From: JAGGVT01 sp965369605
GTDB lineage: Bacteria; JAJVIF01; JAGGVT01
Length of the DNA: 24,707 nucleotides
Assembly (NCBI GenBank): GCA_965369605.1
Contig: CBDURE010000044.1
Span: 1 to 24,707 of the forward strand
Direction of reading: 5' to 3'
A program made the position numbers and the translations under genes. This document shows positions 1 to 6,027 of the stretch, in pieces (the stretch's first letter is position 1; every line of letters starts with the position of its first letter). The notes beneath the pieces were generated by a model, which was given only the letters and a program-made list of their open reading frames with translations, had not been told where the DNA came from and ran no database searches.

Positions 1-141
1 CCGCAGAAGGTGGTGCGAGAGCAGAGGGTATTGAGACGCAGAGGGTGGTTTGCGAGAGCAGAGGGTTAAAACCCTCTGCTATTTTGTGAATTAATATACC
101 AAACCTAGAAAGGTAGTCCGCATGGGGTTAAAACCCCATGC
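1..141 (+). repeat. REP block L (types A and B, left of RAYT)
   Basis: A composite palindromic block in plus orientation. Half-sites GCAGAGGG occur at 21-28 and 38-45. A full type A palindrome is at 58-79 (10-bp perfect stem GCAGAGGGTT, AA centre). After a 40-nt AT-rich spacer comes a type B palindrome at 120-141 (10-bp perfect stem GCATGGGGTT, AA centre). The tetranucleotide GTAG sits at 113-116, three bases before hairpin B, as in known REP sequences recognised by RAYT enzymes. The AA or TT centre gives the orientation of each copy. The block is probably cut by the window edge. Confidence 0.85.
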
Positions 142-152
142 TCATTAGTGGA

Positions 153-617
153 TTATTCCCATCTATCATTGTGTTTGAGGTGATTGTTATCAACATATTT
201 ACATGCTTTTTCAAGATGCTCCATGTCAGTAATTTGTCGATAATCGAATTTTTTAGTCCATGCGTGAGTTCCTTTAGGCATGTTTCGTTTGCGATTAAGG
301 TAATATCCTGATGCACCCTTGAGTTTATGAATTAACGCGCTAAGTTTGTTTTTGTCCTCCGCCATTACAACAATATGGACATGATCCGGTAATACAGCTA
401 AGCGCAACAATAAAATTACGTGCTTTCTCGCCGTCTTCTGTAATACACCTGTCACAAAATTTTGTTCATCTAAGGTCAAAAGAAGTGGTGGCTCGGAGTT
501 TTTCTGCACATTTCGGTAATAGGCAGCCCTTTGCGATACTCGTGAGTTAAATACAGAAAATGTCACAAACCATGCTTTCATGCTTAATAGACGGCGCTGA
601 TGTGCAAATCGCTGCAT
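153..617 (-). CDS. REP-associated tyrosine transposase (RAYT, Y1 HUH family)
   Basis: A 154-residue single-strand DNA transposase of the IS200/IS605-like Y1 family, REP-associated branch. These enzymes nick and join single-stranded DNA at palindromes and are thought to spread REP elements. The HUH motif is PDHVHIVV with H79 and H81. The candidate catalytic tyrosine is Y105 or Y106 in GASGYYLNRK. The C-terminal W-x-K-K-F-D-Y and YVDNNHLKHN segments match the family's tail. Length is near complete for the family and no frameshift is seen. The gene lies between perfectly complementary inverted palindromes: 11 nt separates its stop from hairpin B at 120-141, and 43 nt separates its start from the copy at 661-682. 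This context supports a RAYT rather than an ordinary IS200 transposase. No accessory TnpB is present. Confidence 0.88.
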   Translation of the reverse strand: MQRFAHQRRLLSMKAWFVTFSVFNSRVSQRAAYYRNVQKNSEPPLLLTLDEQNFVTGVLQKTARKHVILLLRLAVLPDHVHIVVMAEDKNKLSALIHKLKGASGYYLNRKRNMPKGTHAWTKKFDYRQITDMEHLEKACKYVDNNHLKHNDRWE

Positions 618-660
618 GATTCAGTAATTATTTTCGATATTTTTTTGCAGATGTAAAATA

Positions 661-753
661 GCATGGGGTTTTAACCCCATGCGGAAAATGAATAATCAAA
701 TAGCAGAGGGTTTTAACCCTCTGCTTCTACAAACTACCCTCTGCTTCTACAAA
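661..753 (-). repeat. REP block R1, inverted copy right of RAYT
   Basis: The mirror image of block L. The type B palindrome at 661-682 (TT centre) is the exact reverse complement of 120-141. The type A palindrome at 703-724 is the exact reverse complement of 58-79. The A-B spacer is only 20 nt here, against 40 nt on the left. A direct repeat of 18 nt (716-733 and 736-753, period 20) holds a further type A half-site. Read on the minus strand, hairpin A is preceded by GTAG (727-730) with an AA linker. Confidence 0.85.
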
Positions 754-790
754 TTCTCTTCTATTCAGTGTAAAATGGTTGCCTTGCGAC

Positions 791-894
791 TGCAGAAGGT
801 GATTTTCGACCGCAGAGGATTAAAACCCTCTGCTATTTATGGTTTAGTATACTCGACCGAGAAAGGTAGACCGCATGGGGTTAAAACCTCATGC
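791..894 (+). repeat. REP block R2 without transposase
   Basis: A third copy of the A-spacer-B unit, in the same orientation as block L. Hairpin A is at 812-833 (one mismatch in the stem), followed by a 39-nt spacer that resembles the left spacer, GTAG at 866-869, and hairpin B at 873-894 (one mismatch). The start also repeats the GCAGAAGGT found at the left edge of the window. The final base of hairpin B is the last base of the rdgB stop codon, so the block is the 3' end region of that minus-strand transcript and could act as terminator or 3' stabiliser. Confidence 0.82.
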
Positions 895-1526
895 TACAAG
901 GCAATCTTACCCCACAATTTCCTGAACGCTTTTCCTCTATGTGAAACACGGTTTTTCTCATCAGTGCTCATTTCAGCTGCGGATTTGCTTAATTGCGGGT
1001 CGAAGAATATTGGGTCGTATCCGAATCCGCTATCGCCTTTGGGGTTGGTAAGGATTATGCCGTTCCAGTGTTCACGGATTGTGATTATCTCAGCGTTTTC
1101 CCCGGCAAGGGGATGCCGGGTTACATGTTTTGGGGAGAATGCCGCGGCTACGCATACAAATCGAGCGGCGCGATTGCCCTCCTCAACAGACCCCATCATC
1201 TCAAGAAGCGTTTCATAGCGGGATTTGTCGGAATTCTCTGGCGCTTTGATACGTGCTGACTTAATTCCCGGAAAACCATCCAGCGCGTGAACTTCAAGGC
1301 CTGAATCATCCGCGATTGAGATTAATCCTGACTTTTCGCCATAGAATTTAGCTTTGATTATCGCGTTGGATTCATAACCGTCGCCGGTTTCATCGGGTGA
1401 ATCGTAAATGCCGACATCGCCCGGCTGAAGGAATTCGATTTCGGATGCTGCGGCGGGTTCAAGAATAGCGATGATTTCCTTCGCTTTTCCCTTGTTGTGT
1501 GTGGCTATGAGTATTTTGGTTTTCAA
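894..1526 (-). CDS. rdgB: XTP/dITP diphosphatase (RdgB/HAM1 family)
   Basis: This house-cleaning enzyme hydrolyses non-canonical purine nucleotides (dITP, XTP) to the monophosphate and so keeps deaminated purines out of DNA and RNA. The 210 residues match the family's usual length. Visible signatures are the N-terminal ATHNKGKAKE (residues 8-17), IADDSGLEV with catalytic aspartates (71-79), the substrate loop SGFGYDPIF (166-174) and SHRGKA (195-200). The start codon is TTG (1524-1526). It overlaps the TGA stop of the upstream ferredoxin gene, which suggests coupled translation. No ATG gives a better N-terminus, because the conserved MKTKILIATHN begins right at the TTG. Confidence 0.95.
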   Translation of the reverse strand: MKTKILIATHNKGKAKEIIAILEPAAASEIEFLQPGDVGIYDSPDETGDGYESNAIIKAKFYGEKSGLISIADDSGLEVHALDGFPGIKSARIKAPENSDKSRYETLLEMMGSVEEGNRAARFVCVAAAFSPKHVTRHPLAGENAEIITIREHWNGIILTNPKGDSGFGYDPIFFDPQLSKSAAEMSTDEKNRVSHRGKAFRKLWGKIAL

Positions 1527-2470
1527 TAGTACGGTTGGAGTGTGAAATAGCAGTTTGTGAATTCATGCAGATGCTCGCTTAATTCCTCTTGAAGATTCTT
1601 GCATCGCCTGGAATCAAGCAGTTTTCCGTCTTTGTGATAGATATTAAAGCGTCCCGGATTAACAGTTACCTGACTGATTGCCTCCTCGTTCAGCGGCAGT
1701 TTTTCGGATGGCGGCGGTGTGGGTATGGCAAGACGTCCGGCAGTGCCCATGGGGAAATAACCCAGGAATCCGAAATCGGTTTCGAGAAGCGAAATAGCGC
1801 CAGTGGGGCAGGCATCGACACAATATCCGCAAAACGAGCAGTCGGTTTCGGTAAGCGGTTTGATTTTCGATTGGTCAAGCTTGCCATCGGGGAAATAATC
1901 ACCATAAATATTCAAGCCTTCTGAAATCACACACGCTTGTACGCATCTTGTGCAGGATACGCATAAATTGTAATCGCGGAAAAACATTTCCTGTTCGGTG
2001 ATTTTGGGAAGGTCGCGCGGTTTATATTCAGGCGTGCCTTTGGGAACGCCCATGTAATCGGTTAGATGCCTTAATTCACACTCATCAAAATGGCCGCAGC
2101 ATCTGTCATATCCGGGCTTGTCGTATTTGCATTGTGTACGGTCGCATTCGAAGCGGATATCGCAATCGAGGCAGGCGTGGGGATGATCCGCTAGAATTTC
2201 CTTCAGCGCATTTTCTCGAATTTCAGTCAAACGTTCGGAGGATGTTCTTATAACCATGCCGTCAGTGGGCATTATCATGCAGCTTAATTGAGGTTCATCG
2301 AAGCCGTCAATCTCAACAACGCAAAGTCCGCACACACCGGATGGTTTCAAATCGGGATGGCTGCAGATACCGGGGATATAGAATCCCGATTCCCGGGCGG
2401 CATTGATTAGCGGAATACCTTCAGGAATTGAGATTTCATAACCGTCGATTTTTATGTTTATTTTTATCAT
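1523..2470 (-). CDS. multi-cluster ferredoxin, NuoG/hydrogenase N-terminus-like
   Basis: A 315-residue iron-sulfur protein built like the electron-entry module of NuoG and NAD-linked [FeFe] hydrogenases, but without a catalytic domain. In order: a plant-type [2Fe-2S] domain with C36, C47, C50, C64; a His-Cys3 [4Fe-4S] site with H96, C100, C103, C109; then two ferredoxin clusters, C170-C173-C176-C180 and C211-C214-C217-C221. Extra cysteines lie at 114, 124, 125 and 131. The last 85 residues are unassigned. It is probably a soluble electron carrier or a subunit of a redox enzyme encoded elsewhere. It starts with ATG, overlaps the small membrane protein upstream by ATGA and overlaps rdgB downstream. 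The partner enzyme cannot be told from this window. Confidence 0.85.
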   Translation of the reverse strand: MIKINIKIDGYEISIPEGIPLINAARESGFYIPGICSHPDLKPSGVCGLCVVEIDGFDEPQLSCMIMPTDGMVIRTSSERLTEIRENALKEILADHPHACLDCDIRFECDRTQCKYDKPGYDRCCGHFDECELRHLTDYMGVPKGTPEYKPRDLPKITEQEMFFRDYNLCVSCTRCVQACVISEGLNIYGDYFPDGKLDQSKIKPLTETDCSFCGYCVDACPTGAISLLETDFGFLGYFPMGTAGRLAIPTPPPSEKLPLNEEAISQVTVNPGRFNIYHKDGKLLDSRRCKNLQEELSEHLHEFTNCYFTLQPYY

Positions 2471-2658
2471 TGTTGATTGCCATTATTATTATAAGTTTTC
2501 CAGTCCAAAGACAGCACATAATATGAATACAGGAACAGCGCGACAAACGCCGGCCAGTATGTCCGCACGCCCAGAGTCCAGCCGAAGGCGTTCCTCGCGG
2601 CATAGAACAAACCAATCGCAATAAACATAACGACTATTGGAACAATCGCTCGAATCAT
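2467..2658 (-). CDS. small two-segment membrane protein
   Basis: A 63-residue protein of unknown function. It has two hydrophobic stretches (about residues 4-21 and 33-50) joined by a short polar loop rich in Arg, Gly and Trp, with an Asn/Gln-rich tail. It is translationally coupled to the ferredoxin gene (ATGA overlap), and the coupling is the main reason to call it real. It could be a membrane anchor for the ferredoxin, but that is inference. A TATAAT element (2666-2671, minus strand) ends only 7 nt before the ATG, so the message may be leaderless. Confidence 0.68.
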   Translation of the reverse strand: MIRAIVPIVVMFIAIGLFYAARNAFGWTLGVRTYWPAFVALFLYSYYVLSLDWKTYNNNGNQQ

Positions 2659-2665
2659 AGGCTCA

Positions 2666-2713
2666 ATTATAGCAGCTAGTTATAGTGTCTGCGGCAATTG
2701 ATGCGAGTATAAT
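2666..2713. promoter_or_regulatory. divergent promoter region, two TATAAT boxes
   Basis: The 91-nt gap between the divergent small membrane protein and threonine aldolase genes holds a minus-strand TATAAT at 2666-2671 and a plus-strand TATAAT at 2708-2713. The plus box lies 36 nt before the aldolase ATG. Neither has a convincing -35 box at 16-18 bp. Confidence 0.5.
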
Positions 2714-2749
2714 ATCCAATCGGGAAACACTTTTACGCAGGAGCTGACT

Positions 2750-3766
2750 ATGATTGATCTTAGAAGCGATACGATAACAAAACCCACGGATGAGATGCGT
2801 CATGCAATGGCAAGTGCAGAGGTCGGGGATGATGTTTTCGGCGATGACACCACTGTAAATCTGCTTGAAAAGAGGGTCGCTGAAATCCTCGGCAGGGAAG
2901 CGGCGATGTTTGTTCCATCCGGTACAATGGCGAATCAGATTGCGATTCGATGCCTGACACAGCCCGGCGATGAAATTCTCCTCCATGAATATTCCCACAG
3001 TTATCTGTTCGAAAGCGGAAGCGCGTTTGTGCTGTCAGGAGTAATCCCTCGATTCCTGCATGGTGAGCGGGGGATGTTCAAAGCTGGCGATATTGAAAAA
3101 TCGCTCAGGCCTGATGATGTACATTTCCCGCCGACATCGCTTGTTTGTGTCGAGAATACAACCAACATGGGCGGCGGCGCTGTCTGGCCGATTGAGGAGA
3201 TTAAGAAAATCAAAATGGTCGCGGATAGCCATAACCTGAAAATGCATCTCGATGGCGCTCGCCTGTGGAACGCGTCTGTGGCATCCGGAATTGCTGAAAA
3301 GGAATATGCGAAATATTTTGATACTGTAAATGTTTGTTTTTCAAAAGGGCTGGGAGCGCCGGTCGGATCAGCTGTGGTGGGAAATCATGATTTAATCAAG
3401 AAGGCGCGGCGATATAGAAAACTGCTGGGCGGCGGCATGAGGCAGGCGGGGATTATCGCTGCGGGAGCGCTCCATGCAGTTGATAACCATCGCAATCGGC
3501 TTGCTGATGACCATTCAAACGCGAAACGTTTCGCCGAGGGTATCGCTGATTTGGCGGGGATTGAAATTGACGTTTCCGGTGTTGAAACAAACATTGTTAT
3601 TTTCAAAACGATGAAAGTCCCCGCGCCGGAGCTTGCTGAAAATCTATTCAACAAAGGTGTTTGGGTTCTTGCGATTGATTCTCAAACAATCAGAGTCGTT
3701 ACAAATCTGGGCGTGGATGCAGATGATATCAAAACCGCGCTGGATGTAATAGGCGGGTTATTGTGA
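2750..3766 (+). CDS. ltaE: low-specificity L-threonine aldolase
   Basis: A cytoplasmic PLP enzyme that cleaves L-threonine or L-allo-threonine to glycine and acetaldehyde. The 338 residues are the usual length. The N-terminal IDLRSDTITKPT (2-13) is diagnostic. EYSHSY carries the PLP-stacking H83, HLDGARLWN holds D168 and R171, and the PLP lysine is K199 in CFSKGLGAPVGS. A good ribosome site (CAGGAG, 2738-2743) lies six bases before the ATG. The gene is monocistronic and converges with the next gene. L-allo specificity cannot be judged from sequence alone. Confidence 0.95.
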   Translation: MIDLRSDTITKPTDEMRHAMASAEVGDDVFGDDTTVNLLEKRVAEILGREAAMFVPSGTMANQIAIRCLTQPGDEILLHEYSHSYLFESGSAFVLSGVIPRFLHGERGMFKAGDIEKSLRPDDVHFPPTSLVCVENTTNMGGGAVWPIEEIKKIKMVADSHNLKMHLDGARLWNASVASGIAEKEYAKYFDTVNVCFSKGLGAPVGSAVVGNHDLIKKARRYRKLLGGGMRQAGIIAAGALHAVDNHRNRLADDHSNAKRFAEGIADLAGIEIDVSGVETNIVIFKTMKVPAPELAENLFNKGVWVLAIDSQTIRVVTNLGVDADDIKTALDVIGGLL

Positions 3767-3836
3767 TTTCCCGGCTTGTCTTATTTCATTGCAGGGAGCG
3801 CCGCAGGCTACTGTGGCGATTCCGATAGATGTTCTG

Positions 3837-4625
3837 TTAAAACCTATAATAATCCTCGCAAAGCGTAAGCGACTCATTGCCAGCCTGGAACTGCGCGACT
3901 GGGATTGGGTAAAAATCGGGGAAAGGCCATACACTATCATCAAGGTCACGATACCATTTCGCGAGTTTCTTCTCATCCCTGGCATACTCGTACGCCTCAC
4001 CAACAGTAACAAAGCCGTTGTTATCAGTATCGGCTTTTTTATATGCCTCATGTTTCGGGTCGATTGCGTTTGTCCAGAAACGCATGAATCCGCCGTAGCA
4101 TATCTCTCCGGTTTTCGCGGAAGTAATAATCGCATCCGCCGATTTGACAACCTCCAATGCGCCAGCGGAATGGCAGCCCTCCATGAACAAAATGATATCG
4201 ACATCATTTTCGAATTTTGCCAGCACATCCTCCAGTTCCTTGTATGCCAGCGATGCGTTTACGCAGAACCCGCTTTTCATGTGGCACAGAAAAGCAATGA
4301 TGAGTTTGTCGCCGGCATGTAATTTGCCGGACAGATCATCGAGTTTTGACAACACTGATTCAGCCAGCTTTGCGCTGGATATTTCCTTCCCGTCCTTATC
4401 GAGGCAGCGGTAATAAGAGACATTTTCCGCGGGGAAATGATAATCCTCAAGAAGCACTTTCTCCAAACGGTTCACAAGTCCGACACCGACATTCTGCATA
4501 AGTACAGCATACTGCTCGCCCGCGAGTGCGTCGGCGGTTGAGAATAGCAGGATTAGAAGCGCGAGTTGAGTAATAATCGCAAAACGCTGAAACAACTTTT
4601 TTTTCGCGTTCCTTTTTATAATCAT
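3837..4625 (-). CDS. secreted caspase/legumain-like (clan CD) protein with EF-hand
   Basis: A 262-residue putative cysteine peptidase of the caspase-hemoglobinase fold, closest in appearance to bacterial C13 (legumain-like) proteins. From the ATG at 4625 it has a signal peptide: a basic start (MIIKRNAKKK), a hydrophobic core (about 16-30) and a likely cleavage after ALA-35. The candidate dyad is H115 (after strand KLIIAFLC) and C151 in FMEGCHSAGAL. Strand AIITSAK with the following YGGFM(R)FW fits the family. A calcium-type EF-hand loop is at 199-210 (D199, D201, N203, G204, E210). The frame stays open upstream to 4697, but that start would bury the signal peptide 24 residues inside. The chosen ATG lacks a clear Shine-Dalgarno. 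The His context (CHM rather than GHG) is unusual, so activity is not certain. It converges with ltaE. Confidence 0.72.
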   Translation of the reverse strand: MIIKRNAKKKLFQRFAIITQLALLILLFSTADALAGEQYAVLMQNVGVGLVNRLEKVLLEDYHFPAENVSYYRCLDKDGKEISSAKLAESVLSKLDDLSGKLHAGDKLIIAFLCHMKSGFCVNASLAYKELEDVLAKFENDVDIILFMEGCHSAGALEVVKSADAIITSAKTGEICYGGFMRFWTNAIDPKHEAYKKADTDNNGFVTVGEAYEYARDEKKLAKWYRDLDDSVWPFPDFYPIPVAQFQAGNESLTLCEDYYRF

Positions 4626-4731
4626 GCGACAAGTGTAACTAAAATGAGTTTTTGCGCAAGTTTGACTCATGATTAGTAAATAGTGATTTCTGAACAAGAA
4701 TGGACTTCTGAGGACAGACTAAAGAACGCGC

Positions 4732-4750
4732 TTTCGGGCTGTTGAAAAAG
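4732..4750 (+). repeat. dispersed 19-mer repeat, copy 1
   Basis: Matches 23376-23394 at 18 of 19 positions, including GGCTGTTGAAAAAG. Both copies lie in non-coding DNA next to GC-rich hairpins, so they may mark remnants of the same mobile or repeat element. Confidence 0.55.
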
Positions 4751-4766
4751 AGATAGGTTTTAACGT

Positions 4767-4876
4767 AACCCGGGTGCCGCCCATAAAGCCGTCCCGGCTT
4801 TATGGGTGTTTGCACGAAGTTACGCATTTCACCCACAAATCCCGCTTCGCGTGATGTGTGGGCGGCACCCGAGGTT
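4767..4876. repeat. nested inverted repeat with two hairpins
   Basis: The 372-nt gap between the caspase-like gene and comEA (4626-4997) holds no recognisable gene but is structured. The outer arms 4771-4783 and 4859-4871 are a perfect 13-bp inverted repeat, extended by AACC/GGTT (4767-4770, 4873-4876) across a one-base bulge. Inside are a perfect 12-bp hairpin (4780-4791 with 4795-4806) and a 14-bp hairpin with two mismatches (4832-4845 with 4849-4862). The outer and inner pairings compete for the same bases. It may be a non-autonomous mobile element, a transcription terminator between units, or a structured RNA. Confidence 0.75.
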
Positions 4877-4997
4877 AATAAATTCGTTCTCCTTTTGTTT
4901 TATTACACTCAATGAAAAACACAGCTGAATTTAAAGTCGGCTCAATTTTTATGAACATATTATATTGCCCTGAACCACAAAAGCAGAAAATATAAAA

Positions 4998-5711
4998 ATG
5001 TCGAAAGTCGAGTTTCGCGGGAATGACGAGTCGTTCCAATGGACATATTCAGGGCAATCGGTTAAAATTAATCCAACAGTCGTAAATCAGCGGAGCTGTA
5101 AATTGAAAAATCTGAGCAGATCAGAAATTCTTGGCATCACCGTGTTTTCAATCCTTGTCGTTGTATGGATTGCCACTGTGGCAATGGACATGATTGCGTA
5201 TAACATTTCCAAAAATGACAGCGCGATGGCGGCAGGTTTGGACGCTGATAAAACACCTGAAACAATACTGGTGCATGTAGCCGGCGCTGTCACAACTCCC
5301 GGACTGATTGAACTGCCGTATGAAAGCCGGGTTACCGACGCAATCAAAACCGCTGGCGGGACAATCGAAAATGCTGATACGAGTTTCCTGAATCTTGCTG
5401 AGAATATTTTCGATGGCCAGAAACTGTATGTTCCTTTAATAGGCGAGAAGATAAACTCACCGTTGATTACCGATGATGAAAGCATCAAAGCGGCGCGCTC
5501 AATATCAAGGGAAGTGCGGTTTCCAATCAACCTGAATACCGCATCGAAAGAGGATCTAATGGCGCTTCCGGGAGTCGGAGATGTTCGCGCGCAGGATATA
5601 ATCGATTATCGAACCAGGAACAGCGGATTTAAAAAGAAAACTGAAATCATGAGCGTAAAGGGAATCGGTGACGGCACATACGCTAAAATCAAGGATTTGA
5701 TTTATATATAA
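4998..5711 (+). CDS. comEA: ComEA-like competence DNA-binding protein
   Basis: A 237-residue membrane-anchored DNA receptor for natural transformation, acting at the outer face of the inner membrane. It has a 41-residue cytoplasmic N-terminus, one membrane segment (about 45-66), an SLBB domain (about 88-148: ILVHVAGAVTTPG, then LYVPL) and a C-terminal double helix-hairpin-helix (about 177-235: INLNTASKEDLMALPGVG, then VKGIGDGTYAKI). This is the classic ComEA layout, with a longer cytoplasmic N-terminus than usual. No strong Shine-Dalgarno precedes the ATG. It stands alone, without comEC, but type IV pilus genes that could power uptake are in the same window. Confidence 0.88.
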   Translation: MSKVEFRGNDESFQWTYSGQSVKINPTVVNQRSCKLKNLSRSEILGITVFSILVVVWIATVAMDMIAYNISKNDSAMAAGLDADKTPETILVHVAGAVTTPGLIELPYESRVTDAIKTAGGTIENADTSFLNLAENIFDGQKLYVPLIGEKINSPLITDDESIKAARSISREVRFPINLNTASKEDLMALPGVGDVRAQDIIDYRTRNSGFKKKTEIMSVKGIGDGTYAKIKDLIYI

Positions 5712-5728
5712 ATCAGTTTTTTTACAGC

Positions 5729-5896
5729 ATGGCATCTATAGGGAGTAATCGCATAAATGATTCACAGAATCAGGAACACAAGGATGAAGCCTTGAATTTT
5801 CTCGAATTGGGAAAAGAGGCGGCTGAGAATATTAAAGAAGACAATGACAAGGAGTATAGGCTGAGTGAAATAAAAGCAGTCGAGGAAATGTTGTAG
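5729..5896 (+). CDS. possible 55-residue charged small protein
   Basis: An open frame starting ATG-GCA-TCT 17 nt after comEA and ending in TAG. The product is soluble and highly charged, rich in Glu, Lys and Asp, with a predicted helical stretch from about residue 18 to the end (ALNFLELGKEAAENIK). No family was recognised. It fills the otherwise non-coding stretch after comEA in the same direction. There is no clear ribosome site, so it may be an untranslated remnant. Confidence 0.4.
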   Translation: MASIGSNRINDSQNQEHKDEALNFLELGKEAAENIKEDNDKEYRLSEIKAVEEML

Positions 5897-5920
5897 TTAA
5901 CCAGTACCACCCGGAATTGA

Positions 5921-5944
5921 GAGCGAGCCGCTCGCGTTCCCGGG
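5921..5944 (-). repeat. GC-rich dispersed repeat, copy 1
   Basis: A 24-nt element whose minus strand matches 10222-10245 at 21 of 24 positions. It contains the small hairpin GCGAG-CCG-CTCGC (5923-5935). Confidence 0.6.
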
Positions 5945-5955
5945 ACAACAACTTT

Positions 5956-6027
5956 CTAACCTGCGAACTTACTAACTTGCTAACTTGCTAACTTACTAAC
6001 TTACTAACTTACTAACCTGCTAACTTG
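5956..6027 (+). repeat. nine tandem 8-bp units entering the radical SAM gene
   Basis: Nine consecutive units of consensus CTAACTTR, with only a few substitutions. The last two units lie inside the radical SAM gene on the minus strand and encode its stop codon and final residues (NKLAG). Confidence 0.85.

Noticed and set aside
679..1218. Plus-strand open frame of 179 codons over the REP blocks and rdgB
   Set aside because: It runs through palindromic repeats and antisense to the well-supported rdgB; the product resembles nothing.
3758..4228. Minus-strand frame of 156 codons
   Set aside because: Shifted frame of the caspase-like gene; that gene has the signal peptide and family motifs.
5956..6027. 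Possible CRISPR array
   Set aside because: Units are 8 bp, head to tail, with no spacers and no cas genes.
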